A stretch of DNA of 64,000 bases from Novosphingobium resinovorum (GTDB lineage Bacteria > Pseudomonadota > Alphaproteobacteria > Sphingomonadales > Sphingomonadaceae): positions 3,192,001 to 3,256,000 of the forward strand of contig NZ_CP017075.1 in the NCBI RefSeq assembly GCF_001742225.1. Direction: 5' to 3'. The position numbers were made by a program, and so were the translations under genes. This document shows positions 35,523 to 44,860 of this stretch, one piece after another (positions within the stretch are counted from its first letter, which is position 1; each line of letters begins with the position of its first letter). The notes under the pieces are model-generated. The model had not been told where the DNA came from. It saw only the letters and a list, made by a program, of their open reading frames with translations, and did not search any database.

Positions 35523-36235
35523 GGGATCAGCAGGACGTCGCCGCTCTGGAGCGTCGGCAGCGGGGTGCCGAGGGCACCGGAATTGAGCGAGCGGGCGCCC
35601 TTCAGCAGCTTGCTCAGCTGGATGCGCTCCACCACCTGGCCATTGCGGGTCTGGCGCAGGATCACTGCGCTGCCGGTATCGGCGAACTCGGCGGTGCCGC
35701 CGGCCATGCTGAGTGCCTGCAGGATGTTCGGGACCGAGCGGCTGGTGTAGCTGCCGGGCGTGCGGACTTTGCCGAGCACGTAGAAGCGCGTGCCGTCGGT
35801 CTCGCGCACGGTCACCGTCACGTCGGGCGGTGCGGCCGTGTAATTGAGCGCGATGCGGCCGCGGATCTCGTCGGCGATGTCGGTGACGTTGCGGCCGTCG
35901 GCGCGGATCGTTCCCGCCAGCGGGAAGGCGAACGTGCCGTCCGGCTGGACCAGGACCTGGCGCTGCATGCGCTCCTCGCCCCAGACGAAGACGTCGAGCT
36001 GGTCGCCCGCCTTCACCTTGTAGCGCGTGGCCGAGGCGGCGTCGGGCATGGCGGCGGCGGACTGGGCGCCGGACACGGCGGGCGCGATCGCCGGACCGGC
36101 AGGGCTGCCAGCCTTGACCTGCGCTGCGACCGGGTGGACCGCAAGGCCCAGGGCGATCAGCGAAGCGGCCGCCGCAACGGCTCGGATCGACCGGCGCGCG
36201 GTGCGCGACCGATGTGAATCGTTCGATTGAAGCAT
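35519..36235 (-). CDS. Polysaccharide export protein (Wza/GumB-like, SLBB)
   Basis: A secreted 238-residue protein with signal segment (VAAAASLIALGLAVHPVAAQ), then the Poly_export domain (YKVKAGDQLDVFVWGEERMQRQVLVQPDG) and a SLBB domain (TRFYVLGKVRTPGSYT). It forms the periplasmic/outer-membrane channel. It is the first gene of the wza-barrel-wzz-kinase-phyH operon. The upstream in-frame start at 36367 would bury the signal peptide, so 36235 is chosen. Confidence 0.9.
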   Translation of the reverse strand: MLQSNDSHRSRTARRSIRAVAAAASLIALGLAVHPVAAQVKAGSPAGPAIAPAVSGAQSAAAMPDAASATRYKVKAGDQLDVFVWGEERMQRQVLVQPDGTFAFPLAGTIRADGRNVTDIADEIRGRIALNYTAAPPDVTVTVRETDGTRFYVLGKVRTPGSYTSRSVPNILQALSMAGGTAEFADTGSAVILRQTRNGQVVERIQLSKLLKGARSLNSGALGTPLPTLQSGDVLLIP

Positions 36236-36492
36236 GTCTACCCCCACAGCCGACATCGAATGCCGGTCTGTCGAAAAGCTAACCCCATGCGGTACTTGCC
36301 GAAAATTCTCCCATTGGAGGGCGTGCTTATCCGTGGGGAGAAACCCGCATCGGCTCGTCGCGCGCACCTTGCGAATATTTCCCAGGGGGATTTTCGGCAG
36401 GCGGAATGGGCCTCTCCCTTCACCCTGCGCAGTTGCTCGGGAAGACCACGGCGCAGGGCGGCGGCATAATCGCGTGTGGGGAGGTACGCTCT
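36236..36492. promoter_or_regulatory. Divergent promoter region between the two EPS operons
   Basis: 257 bp separate the minus-strand wza-like operon from the plus-strand WecG-like gene. Both promoters must lie here. No confident -35/-10 or operator is visible by eye. Confidence 0.4.
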
Positions 36493-37392
36493 ATGTCGCT
36501 TGAACACCTGAACATCACCGGCCTTGAAATTCCTGCGCCCGCACTGGCACCCGCCCTGGGTCTGCCGCTGCCGGATGTGCTCGATCTCGATGCCGGGCAT
36601 GAGGCTGCCGATCGCGGAGCGCACCGCGACGATGTCGAATTCCTCGACATCGACTTCACGCCGATCGACCTGCCGACGGCGATGGACGCGGTGTGCAAGC
36701 GGCCGCCCACGGCGCCCTTCACCTATATCGTCACGCCCAACGTCGATCATGTCGTGCGGCTGCTGCGGCGGCGTTCGGACTTGTGGCCCGCGTACCGCGA
36801 CGCGTGGATGACCTTGTGCGACAGCCGCATCCTCGCCCGCCTGGCGCGCGGTGACGGCCGCGAGCTTCCGGTGGTGACGGGCAGCGACCTGACGCTACGC
36901 CTGTTCGAGCAGGGCATAGCCCCCGACGACGCCGTCGCGATCCTGGGCGGCAGCGAGGCCACCGTGGCGCGGATCAAGGATCTCTACGGACTGCGCAACG
37001 TGCGGTACTACAACCCGCCGATGGGCTTCATCAAGGACCCGCGCGAGACGGCGCGGGCGGTGCGCTTCCTCGTCGAGGCGAAGGCGCGCTATTCCTTCCT
37101 CGCCGTCGGCTCGCCGCAGCAGGAGATCATCGCGCGGCGCGTCTCCAAAGCGCGCGGCGGGCAGGGTATCGGCTTCTGCATCGGCGCCAGCCTCGAATTC
37201 CTGTCCGGCGAGCAGGAGCGTGCGCCGGTGGTTATCCAGCAGATGTCGATGGAGTGGGCCTTCCGGCTCTGCTCCAACCCGCAGCGGCTCTGGCGGCGCT
37301 ATCTGATCGAGGGGCCGCAAATCTTCCGTATCCACCAGATGTGGCGCAGCAGCCGGGCTCCGGTCCCGGCGCGAACGCCGCTGCACGCATAG
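36493..37392 (+). CDS. WecG/TagA/CpsF-family glycosyltransferase
   Basis: A 299-residue GT26 protein with the family signatures PFTYIVTPNVDHVV, MTLCDSRILA, AILGGSEATVARI, NPPMGF, FLAVGSPQQEI and GIGFCIGASLEFLSG. Members transfer a sugar (ManNAcA, ManNAc, glucose) onto undecaprenyl-diphospho-sugar. With no WcaJ-type enzyme in the window, this may be the second committed transferase. Confidence 0.92.
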   Translation: MSLEHLNITGLEIPAPALAPALGLPLPDVLDLDAGHEAADRGAHRDDVEFLDIDFTPIDLPTAMDAVCKRPPTAPFTYIVTPNVDHVVRLLRRRSDLWPAYRDAWMTLCDSRILARLARGDGRELPVVTGSDLTLRLFEQGIAPDDAVAILGGSEATVARIKDLYGLRNVRYYNPPMGFIKDPRETARAVRFLVEAKARYSFLAVGSPQQEIIARRVSKARGGQGIGFCIGASLEFLSGEQERAPVVIQQMSMEWAFRLCSNPQRLWRRYLIEGPQIFRIHQMWRSSRAPVPARTPLHA

Positions 37393-37419
37393 GCGCGGGG
37401 CATGATCCGGGGGCGAATC

Positions 37420-38955
37420 ATGAACCGCATGGCACTGGCGATGCTGGTCGGAGGGGCGGCATCGCTGTCCGCGCTGCTCTACGTCGGAGGGGCGTGGCAG
37501 GCCGCCGGGGGCACCGAACTGCGGTCGGTCCGGGTCGCGCCCGCGCCGGAAACGACCATCGGAATCAACCTGTTCACGCTGCACTGGTACAACCGCCAGC
37601 AGGCCTTCGCGAACATGATCGCGCAAAGCGAATGGTTCCAGTCGCGCGGAGAGGGCTGGAGTCCGATGCCTGCAGGCCAGCTCGACGCGCTGGGGTGGGT
37701 GAAACAGCTCGAGCCGGGCCAGAGCGCGACGCGGCTGCTTGTCATGCCCGCCGCGCCGTTCCGGCCGGTCGAAGTGCGCTGCACTTTCCTGGGCACCGGC
37801 CAGCTTGAAGCCGACGGCGTGGTCGAAGTGACCGGGCGCGGGCCGCACAGCCTCGACCTGAAACTCTCGCCGACCGGCCAGGAGAACGAGATGGCGTGGA
37901 TCGAGCTTACCCGCACCGACCCGCGCGATCCGGTGCGCGACATCGACTGCCGCAAGGCAGGCACGCCCGCCAGCGTCCGCTTCGACCCCGAGTTCGTGAA
38001 CTTCGTGTCGGGCTTCGGGGTGCTGCGCTTCATGGACTGGCAGCGCACCAACGACAACTTGCGCCTGACCTGGAGCCAGCGGGCACTCCCGCAAACCTCT
38101 TCGCAGTCCGGCCCGGCAGGCGCGTCGGTGGAGGACATGGTCGACCTTGCCAACACGGTCCACGCCGATGCCTGGTTCACCCTGCCCTTCCACGCCGACG
38201 AGGCTTACGTCCGCAGCTTCGCGCAGCTCGTCCACCAGCGGCTCGATCCGGGCAGCCGGGTCTACGTCGAACTGGGCAACGAGGTCTGGAACGACATGTT
38301 CGACGCGACCAAAGACGCCGAGCGCGAGGGGCTGGCGCGGGGGCTGGGCGAGGGCAACGCCACTCGCGCCGCGATGGAGCGCTACGCCGAGCGGGTGACC
38401 GAGACGATGCGGATCTGGACGCAGGTGTTCGCCGACAGGCCCGGCGCGCTGGTGCGGGTCGCCGCGACGCAGAACGCCAACGCCGGTCTTGCGCGCATGA
38501 TCCTGGGCTTTCGCGATACCGCCGACTGGGTCGATGCCCTGGCGACCGCGCCTTACGTGTGGATGGACATGGACGCCTACCATGCCGGCGATACCGACCG
38601 CGTCTTCGCGGCGATGCCCGCCGCGATCGAGAAGTCGCTCGACATGGCGGGCGAGCAGCGCGAGATCGCCGCGCAGTACGGCAAGCGCTACATCACTTAT
38701 GAGGCCGGGCAGCACCTTGTCACGCCCGACATGGCGCTCGCCCGGGCGGTGCAGCGCGATCCGCGCATGGGGCAGGCCTATGCCCGCTATCTTACCGAGT
38801 GGCGCGACCGCTTCGGCGACACGATGATGCTCTATGCATCGACCGCGCCGATCTCCGAATACGGCTCGTGGGGCCTGCGCGAATACGGCGGCCAGCCGAT
38901 CGCCGAGGCGCCCAAGTATCAGGCCGTGCACCGCTTCCTGGAGGCAAGCCATTGA
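37420..38955 (+). CDS. Secreted glycoside-hydrolase-like protein (clan GH-A features)
   Basis: A 511-residue protein with an N-terminal signal anchor (LAMLVGGAASLSALLYVGGA). A beta-rich region (residues ~90-190) precedes a TIM-barrel-like part. That part has YVELGNEVWND, where Asn-Glu matches the acid/base motif of clan GH-A, and later ITYEAGQHLV as candidate nucleophile. It could trim or depolymerise the polysaccharide in the periplasm. No exact family can be named. An in-frame ATG at 37402 is also possible. It overlaps the next start. Confidence 0.7.
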   Translation: MNRMALAMLVGGAASLSALLYVGGAWQAAGGTELRSVRVAPAPETTIGINLFTLHWYNRQQAFANMIAQSEWFQSRGEGWSPMPAGQLDALGWVKQLEPGQSATRLLVMPAAPFRPVEVRCTFLGTGQLEADGVVEVTGRGPHSLDLKLSPTGQENEMAWIELTRTDPRDPVRDIDCRKAGTPASVRFDPEFVNFVSGFGVLRFMDWQRTNDNLRLTWSQRALPQTSSQSGPAGASVEDMVDLANTVHADAWFTLPFHADEAYVRSFAQLVHQRLDPGSRVYVELGNEVWNDMFDATKDAEREGLARGLGEGNATRAAMERYAERVTETMRIWTQVFADRPGALVRVAATQNANAGLARMILGFRDTADWVDALATAPYVWMDMDAYHAGDTDRVFAAMPAAIEKSLDMAGEQREIAAQYGKRYITYEAGQHLVTPDMALARAVQRDPRMGQAYARYLTEWRDRFGDTMMLYASTAPISEYGSWGLREYGGQPIAEAPKYQAVHRFLEASH

Positions 38956-40562
38956 ACCGACAGAATTCGTCAGCGATGCCGCTCATCGTAGTGGCTATGC
39001 TGGTCACGGCCGCCATCCTGTTCGTCGTCGCCAAGCCGGGATTCTACGGCGCCGTCTGCAGTACGGCAGGCGTGCTCTGGTTCCTGCGATGCCTGCGCGC
39101 GCCTCTGCGCGAGGAGATGGCGGTGAAGGCGGTGCTCATCACCTTCTTCATGCCCGCCGTCGCCTGGCTGCTGCCGAACGTGTGGATGCTCTACTTCGTC
39201 ATGCTGATGTGGGTTCCGCTGTTCGCCCGTCGGTCAGAAGAGATCGCGGGGGTCTATCTGTACAGCCTGATGCTGCTTCCCAGTCTCGATCAGGCGGTCG
39301 AGCTGGCCGGCATCAAGCTGTTCGACATCAGCGTGCACGATATGCTGGCCCTGGGCGCGGTCATTGCGATCGTCATCGCGCCCGGCAAGGCGCGGATCGG
39401 GCGCGGCGATGACATGCGCGTCGCCGCGGTTCTGCTCGTCATGGTCTTTGCATCGGCCCGCGAGACGAGCCTTACGCACTTCCTGCGCACGACGATCAAC
39501 ATCGGTTTCGATTACGGCATGCCGTACTTCATCCTCAGCCGGGGTTTCAGGGATCTCGCCTCGATGCGCACGGGGATGCGCTGGTTCGCCTGCTCCGGCA
39601 TCGCGATTTCAGGCGTGCTCGTATTCGAGATGGTGCAGAACTGGCCGATGTACAACGAATTGTACTGGCATTACGACGTGCCCAAGCTGCTCGCGGTCAA
39701 AGTGCGCGGTGCCTTCATGCGACCGGGCGGACCGTTCAACGAGCCGACCTCGATCGCGCTGGTCATGACCTTGTGCATGCTTGCCTTGTGGCTCATTCGC
39801 GACGATTTCCGGACCCGGATGCGCCATGGTCTGCTCTGCGCGGCCCTGTTCCTCGGCCTTTCTGCGCCGCAGTCGCGCAATGCCTGGGTGGCGCTGGGCA
39901 TCGCGGTCCTGCTCGCCGACATGTTCCTCGGTCGCTGGAGCGCGCTCGTTCGCAAGGCCGCGCCGACGGCGGCGGCGCTGACGCTGATCTTCGCTGCGGC
40001 CAGCATCTACCCGTCCTTCTCCGACTCCCTCGGCCTGTCGGGCCAGGCGAGCGAGACCGGCGAATATCGTCGCGCCCTCTTCGATCGCGGCGTGCAGGAG
40101 TTCTGGGACAGCCCGATCGTCGGCTTTTCCCGTGACCAGCTCGAAGTGCGCCTGAACGACATGCGCCAGGGAGAGGGCATCATCGACTACGTGAACTCGT
40201 ACCTGTGGTTCGCGCTCGTTTCGGGGGTCATCGGGCTGGCAGCCTTCGTGTGGAATTTCACGGCCCCGCTCTCGTACTTGTGGCGCATGCGCCGCGCCGA
40301 GATCGCGACGGGGACGGCGGTGCCCGCGGCTTTCGTGTTCGGCAGCCTCGCCGCGCTGGCGGCAACGCTGTTCTTCACGTTCTTCGCCACCCGCATGGCC
40401 TACCTGACGATCGGCTTCATGGGCTTCGCCGCCGCCATCCGGGCCATCAGCCGGACTTATGCCGCGCATCAGGCGGAGGAAGAGTACCAGCAGACGCTGC
40501 GGCAGCGGCCCGCGTCGGGTGTGCGGCAGGCGACCGCGCAGCCGGGATTGGCATCGGCGTAA
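38952..40562 (+). CDS. O-antigen ligase/Wzy-like polymerase
   Basis: The 536-residue polytopic protein has about a dozen helices and a Wzy_C-type central periplasmic region (RPGGPFNEPTS, SAPQSRNAWVALGIAVLLA, RRALFDRGVQEFWDSPIVG). It would polymerise lipid-linked repeats in the periplasm. The TTG start has TGGAGG eight bases upstream and overlaps the preceding stop. ATG 38976 lacks a good ribosome site. Confidence 0.82.
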   Translation: MNRQNSSAMPLIVVAMLVTAAILFVVAKPGFYGAVCSTAGVLWFLRCLRAPLREEMAVKAVLITFFMPAVAWLLPNVWMLYFVMLMWVPLFARRSEEIAGVYLYSLMLLPSLDQAVELAGIKLFDISVHDMLALGAVIAIVIAPGKARIGRGDDMRVAAVLLVMVFASARETSLTHFLRTTINIGFDYGMPYFILSRGFRDLASMRTGMRWFACSGIAISGVLVFEMVQNWPMYNELYWHYDVPKLLAVKVRGAFMRPGGPFNEPTSIALVMTLCMLALWLIRDDFRTRMRHGLLCAALFLGLSAPQSRNAWVALGIAVLLADMFLGRWSALVRKAAPTAAALTLIFAAASIYPSFSDSLGLSGQASETGEYRRALFDRGVQEFWDSPIVGFSRDQLEVRLNDMRQGEGIIDYVNSYLWFALVSGVIGLAAFVWNFTAPLSYLWRMRRAEIATGTAVPAAFVFGSLAALAATLFFTFFATRMAYLTIGFMGFAAAIRAISRTYAAHQAEEEYQQTLRQRPASGVRQATAQPGLASA

Positions 40563-40593
40563 ACCTGACCTTGCCTCGATCGAAACCAGCGCC

Positions 40594-40681
40594 AGTCATT
40601 CCCGCGAAAGCGGGAACCCATCTGAAAGCCGTGCAACAGGCAATGTCAGGAGATGGGTTCCTGCCTTCGCGGGAATGACGA
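40594..40681. repeat. REP-like palindrome in a convergent gap
   Basis: 14-bp outer arms GTCATTCCCGCGAA (40595-40608) and complement (40666-40679) enclose 9-bp inner arms AACCCATCT (40616-40624) and complement (40651-40659). It lies between the convergent polymerase and glycosyltransferase genes. Confidence 0.85.
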
Positions 40682-40735
40682 CGATACAAATGAACAAGGA
40701 TGCGCCATTTCGGACCCGATAACGGCGGCGGGTCG

Positions 40736-42040
40736 TCAGGCCCCGGAGATCGCCGGCTTGCCCGCTCGCGGCCGTACCGGATGGCTTCCCGCCATGGCAT
40801 TGGCCGGGCCGAGATGGCGGCGGATGACTTCGCTGCGGTGTTCGAAGACGTGCTCGTCGGTAAACGGCGCGCCGTCGCGCGATGCCTTGACGATCAGGTC
40901 CGAGAGCCGGGGGCGGTCCGCGTCCAGCCGGGCCAGTTCCCCGGCCAGCGCGGCCCTGTCGCCCATCGGCACGAGCACGCCCGCGCCGTGGACGGAGATG
41001 AGGTCCGCCGGATAAGTGCTGCCGTAGCCGACGATCGGACAGCCGGACGCCAGCGCCTCGATCAGGCAGCGCGGCGATTCCGGCGTCAGGTGGCAGAACA
41101 GGAAAGCATGGGCGCCGCGCAGTTCTTCGAGGATCGCGGTGCGGTCGGTCACGAAGCCGGGCATCTCGACGCGCGCTTCCAGCCCGGCGGCGGCGATGCG
41201 GGCGAGCATCGCGGGCCGTTCCGATCCGTCGCCCAGCCAGCGGGCGCGGAAGTCCACGCCCGTCGCGGCAAGGCGCTCCAGCACCTCGATCCAGTCGAGC
41301 GGGCCTTTCATCGGATCGGCTCGCCCGGTGTAGACCAGCCGCAGCGGCCCTTCACCCGCCTGCGCGACCTTGACGGCGAGGCGATCCGCGGTGATGTGGT
41401 CGCCGGGCGCGATGTGGATGTCGTGGACCACCTCCGCCGGGCCTGTGGCGAAGGGCGCGTAAGTCTCGTAAGTCTCCCGCCCGTGGAACAGGCCGAGCGC
41501 GGCGCGGCGGATCACTGCGCGTTCCAGCCACGCCATCGGCCGGTGAGTCAGCCGGGCGCGCAGACGCTCCTTCCAGGGGCCGCTCGCCGACGACTTGCGG
41601 ACGACTTCGGATTCCACGCGGTCGGTCCACACGGCGAAGGGGCGGCCCATGTCGTGGGCTGCGAAACCGGCAACCGCGCCCCAGTCCCCGAACAGGCCGC
41701 CGATCGCGAAGCTGAGCCACTGCGCCTCGGCGATCAGCCTGCGGATATGGCGACGCGTCGCCGGCAGATGACGCAGGAACTGGTCCGGGCGGTAGGCCAT
41801 CGGCAGCATCTCGAAGCGGACCCGGTCCAGCTTGCCGCCGGTGTCGGAAACCGGCACCCAGCCCGCAGGAACCGGCTCCGGGCTCAGCGGCATCATGACG
41901 ATGACGCGCGCGAAGTTTGCGGCCCACAGCCGCAGACCATTCACCGCCTGCGCCTCGACGAAGAGATTGCCCGCCGCATCGCGGTGCAGCGGCACCGGCG
42001 CATAGATCAGCAGCGTGTCGTTGTCCGGAATGTCGCTCAT
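40736..42040 (-). CDS. Glycosyltransferase family 4
   Basis: A 434-residue GT-B enzyme: LRLVYTGRADPMKGPLDWIEVL, WLGDGSERPAML, VEMPGFVTD and the ESPRCLIEALASGCPIV acidic motif. The ATG start overlaps the upstream flippase stop by 4 bp (ATGA). The open frame continues upstream through the flippase gene in another frame, but similarity begins at MSDIPDNDTLLIYAPVPLH. It likely adds a sugar to the EPS repeat. Confidence 0.9.
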   Translation of the reverse strand: MSDIPDNDTLLIYAPVPLHRDAAGNLFVEAQAVNGLRLWAANFARVIVMMPLSPEPVPAGWVPVSDTGGKLDRVRFEMLPMAYRPDQFLRHLPATRRHIRRLIAEAQWLSFAIGGLFGDWGAVAGFAAHDMGRPFAVWTDRVESEVVRKSSASGPWKERLRARLTHRPMAWLERAVIRRAALGLFHGRETYETYAPFATGPAEVVHDIHIAPGDHITADRLAVKVAQAGEGPLRLVYTGRADPMKGPLDWIEVLERLAATGVDFRARWLGDGSERPAMLARIAAAGLEARVEMPGFVTDRTAILEELRGAHAFLFCHLTPESPRCLIEALASGCPIVGYGSTYPADLISVHGAGVLVPMGDRAALAGELARLDADRPRLSDLIVKASRDGAPFTDEHVFEHRSEVIRRHLGPANAMAGSHPVRPRAGKPAISGA

Positions 42041-43413
42041 GTCAGGAACGGGCCCAGCACGAGATTGGCCCCCACTCCGAGCAGCGCGCCGACGAGCCCG
42101 GCGCCGAGGAACAGTCCCTCCTGCCACAAGTCCAGCAGGTTCACCTGCCACATGCGCCACCACTTGAGCCCCAGCGCCGCGCCTTCGATGGTGCCAACCG
42201 TCACGACCAGCCCGATCTGTCCCCACAGGAGATAGCCCGCGGTTCCCATCACGATCAGCCACGCGAGCTTGGCGAGGTTGGCTTCGAAGTAGGCGCTGAC
42301 GCGGCCGGTCGCGATCAGGCTTTCGTTCGCCGCATTGGAGGGCATCGCCAGCAGCGAGGAGATGCACAGGATCTGCATGTAGAATGCCGTCTCGGCGTAG
42401 ATGGAGTGGTAGAACAGACCGATGATGAGCGGCGCACTGCCGATGATCCCGCCGGTCGCGGCGGCGTAGAGGATGGAAGGCAGTCTTCGCCGGGCATAGA
42501 ACTGCGCCTTCAGGTCGCTCGCACCCTCGCGCCACAGCGCGGCATAGGCGGGCAGCAGCACGCGGCTGGTGTAGTTGCCCGCGAAGGCCAGCGGCGCGGA
42601 GGCGAGGTTGCCAGCAAGGACGTAGAACCCGAACTGGTCCAGCGGCATGAACTTGGCCAGCACCAGCTTGTCGCACTGGGTGACCATCAGGTAGATGATG
42701 CTCGATCCCGTGACGTAGCGGGAGAACGCCCAGAGCGCCTTCAGCGTCTCGCGCTCCAGCCCGAAGGCGCGCCGGGCGTCGGGGAACACCACAAAGCTCA
42801 GCAGCGACTTCAGCCCGGTGCCGATGAACATGCCGCCCAGGATCGCCCAGTAGGTCGGCCAGGCCCATGCCAGCAGGGCGCTCGCGGCGATCTGCATCAT
42901 CAGCGCGAAGAGTTCGACGCCCGACAGCCGCAGGATGCGGCCGCTGCGCAGCGCCGTGATCATGCTGGTCGATGCGAGGCCGTCCACCAGGAACAGCAGC
43001 GAGGCGGCGGCGATCAGCGGGGCCAGTTCGGGCCTGCCGAGGACATGCGCCATCGGCACCGCCAGCAGCGCCATGATCGCCGTGAGGAGCAGCGAACGGA
43101 GCACCGCCACCGTCCACACCGTGTCGAGGAAGCGCTTGCGGTCGCCGTCCTTCTGCCGGACGATGAAGCCCTGGAAGCCGAAGTCGCTGAGCAAGGCGAT
43201 GGTCAACTGCAGCGAGGCGATGACGCCCGATATGCCGAACACCTCCGGTGCCAGCAGCCGGGTGAGGATCATGCTGCTCACCGCCCGCAGCAGGTTCGTG
43301 ACCACCACCGAGGCGACGACGACGTTGGTGTCCCGCAGGGCAGCGCCGCGCAGTCGGCTCATCAGGCCGGGGCGGAGCGGCGCCCATCCGGCGCTCGGGG
43401 CCTGCGCGGTCAT
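42037..43413 (-). CDS. MOP-superfamily flippase (Wzx-like)
   Basis: A 458-residue polytopic protein with the Polysacc_synt opening (LRDTNVVVASVVVTNLLRAVSSMILTRLLAPEVFG) and about 12 helices. It flips the undecaprenyl-linked repeat to the periplasm. ATG 43413 is chosen; sequence upstream is Arg-rich and unlike the family. It pairs with the downstream glycosyltransferase by a 4-bp overlap. Confidence 0.9.
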   Translation of the reverse strand: MTAQAPSAGWAPLRPGLMSRLRGAALRDTNVVVASVVVTNLLRAVSSMILTRLLAPEVFGISGVIASLQLTIALLSDFGFQGFIVRQKDGDRKRFLDTVWTVAVLRSLLLTAIMALLAVPMAHVLGRPELAPLIAAASLLFLVDGLASTSMITALRSGRILRLSGVELFALMMQIAASALLAWAWPTYWAILGGMFIGTGLKSLLSFVVFPDARRAFGLERETLKALWAFSRYVTGSSIIYLMVTQCDKLVLAKFMPLDQFGFYVLAGNLASAPLAFAGNYTSRVLLPAYAALWREGASDLKAQFYARRRLPSILYAAATGGIIGSAPLIIGLFYHSIYAETAFYMQILCISSLLAMPSNAANESLIATGRVSAYFEANLAKLAWLIVMGTAGYLLWGQIGLVVTVGTIEGAALGLKWWRMWQVNLLDLWQEGLFLGAGLVGALLGVGANLVLGPFLT

Positions 43414-43675
43414 TGTGTCGCGCTTCCGGGCGTCACGCGTCCGGTCATCGTGCGCGCAAACGGCAGCCGACGATGTGAGCAGAGCCCGATGTGCACGCAG
43501 CAACTCTCCTTGAAAATCCGCAATGAAGCTTCGGGCTCAAGTCTATTGGCCGGGGCAGTCCGGTGTCGATCATGAGAACTTCCAAGGGAGTTTCAGGGCT
43601 GCCCGGCCCCTCGGTGGCTCCTTATCCTCGGCCCCGGTGAAGCTGGCGCCGTGGGGGCGCGAGAGGGGGAAGCGG

Positions 43676-44860
43676 ATGGATGTGCTTGCGCTCGCCGATC
43701 GCATGGCGCTGGGCTCTGCATGGTGGATGGCGGTCGCGGCGGGGTTGCCGACGGCGATGCTGGCGCTCGAATGCCTCGTCGGTGCACGGCGTGGACCTTC
43801 GGTGGAGAGCGGGGAGGCGCCGTCCTTCATCGTCGTCATGCCCGCCCACGACGAAGCCGCCGGGATCGAAGCTAGCGTGCGCGCGGCTCTGGCGCAGCTG
43901 CGTGGCGACGACGAACTGCTGGTGGTCGCCGACAACTGTTCCGACGATACGGCGGCAAGAGCACGCGCGCTGGGCGCGACGGTGATCGAACGCCGCGACC
44001 CCGACCTTCGCGGCAAGGGCCATGCGCTGGACTACGCCCGTGCCTTCATCGCCGAGCATCGTCCGGACTGCGGCGCGGTAATCGTGCTCGATGCCGATTG
44101 CCGGGCGATGCCGGGCTCCCTGACGGCGCTGGCGGAGACGGCGGCGCGGCGCGATGCCGCCGTGCAGGGCATCTTCCTGCTTGCCGCCCCGCGCGATGCG
44201 GGCGCGGTCGTGCGGGTTTCCAGCTTCGCCTTCCTCGTCAAGAACCTCGTGCGGCTGCAGGGGCTGGCCCGCCTGTCCGGCATGGCGCTGCTGCAGGGTT
44301 CGGGCATGGCCTTTCCGCGCGCGATGTACTTGGAAATGCGCTGGCCCGGCGGCTCTCTGGTCGAGGACCTGGAGATGGGTCTCGACCTGCTGCTCGCGGG
44401 CAGGCGCGTGGTCGTCGAGCCCGGCGCCCGCATCCTGAGCGCCACCAGTTCGGTCGAGGGCACGGGCAGCCAGCGCCGCCGCTGGGAGCATGGGATGATG
44501 CAGACCGCCTGGCGCTACGTTCCCAGACTGCTGGCACGCGCGGTACGGCGCCCGGCGCTGGCGGTGGTGGCGCTGGACCTCATGGTGCCGCCGACCGTGC
44601 TGCTGGCGCTTTGCTCGGCGGCCGCTCTGGGGATCGTGCTCGCGTTGGCGGGACCGACGGCGCCGTTCCTGACCTTGCTGGCGGCTCAGGTCGCGGCGGC
44701 GCTCGGCGTGTCGCTCGCATGGTGGCATCACGGGCGCGACGCGCTGCCGTGGTCGTCCTTGCGCGAACTGCCGGGCTACTTCGTCTGGAAGCTGCCGCTG
44801 ATCGCCCAGTTCGTGACCCGGCGCGAGCGGGAATGGACCCGCACGGAGCGTTTACCGTGA
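43676..44860 (+). CDS. Membrane glycosyltransferase family 2 (cellulose-synthase-like)
   Basis: A 394-residue processive-type GT2: IVVMPAHDEAAGIEASVRAAL, VLDADCRAM (DxD), SLVEDLEMGLDLL (ED) and QRRRW (QxxRW). It has an N-terminal helix and C-terminal helices (LALCSAAALGIVLALAG). It probably builds or extends a polysaccharide or lipid-linked sugar. GAGGGGGA precedes the ATG. Its stop overlaps the next start. Confidence 0.88.
   Translation: MDVLALADRMALGSAWWMAVAAGLPTAMLALECLVGARRGPSVESGEAPSFIVVMPAHDEAAGIEASVRAALAQLRGDDELLVVADNCSDDTAARARALGATVIERRDPDLRGKGHALDYARAFIAEHRPDCGAVIVLDADCRAMPGSLTALAETAARRDAAVQGIFLLAAPRDAGAVVRVSSFAFLVKNLVRLQGLARLSGMALLQGSGMAFPRAMYLEMRWPGGSLVEDLEMGLDLLLAGRRVVVEPGARILSATSSVEGTGSQRRRWEHGMMQTAWRYVPRLLARAVRRPALAVVALDLMVPPTVLLALCSAAALGIVLALAGPTAPFLTLLAAQVAAALGVSLAWWHHGRDALPWSSLRELPGYFVWKLPLIAQFVTRREREWTRTERLP

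Noticed and set aside
40736..43387. Glycosyltransferase fused to an 880-residue N-terminal extension
   Set aside because: The extension is a frame-shifted reading of the flippase gene; the ATG at 42040 overlaps the flippase stop.
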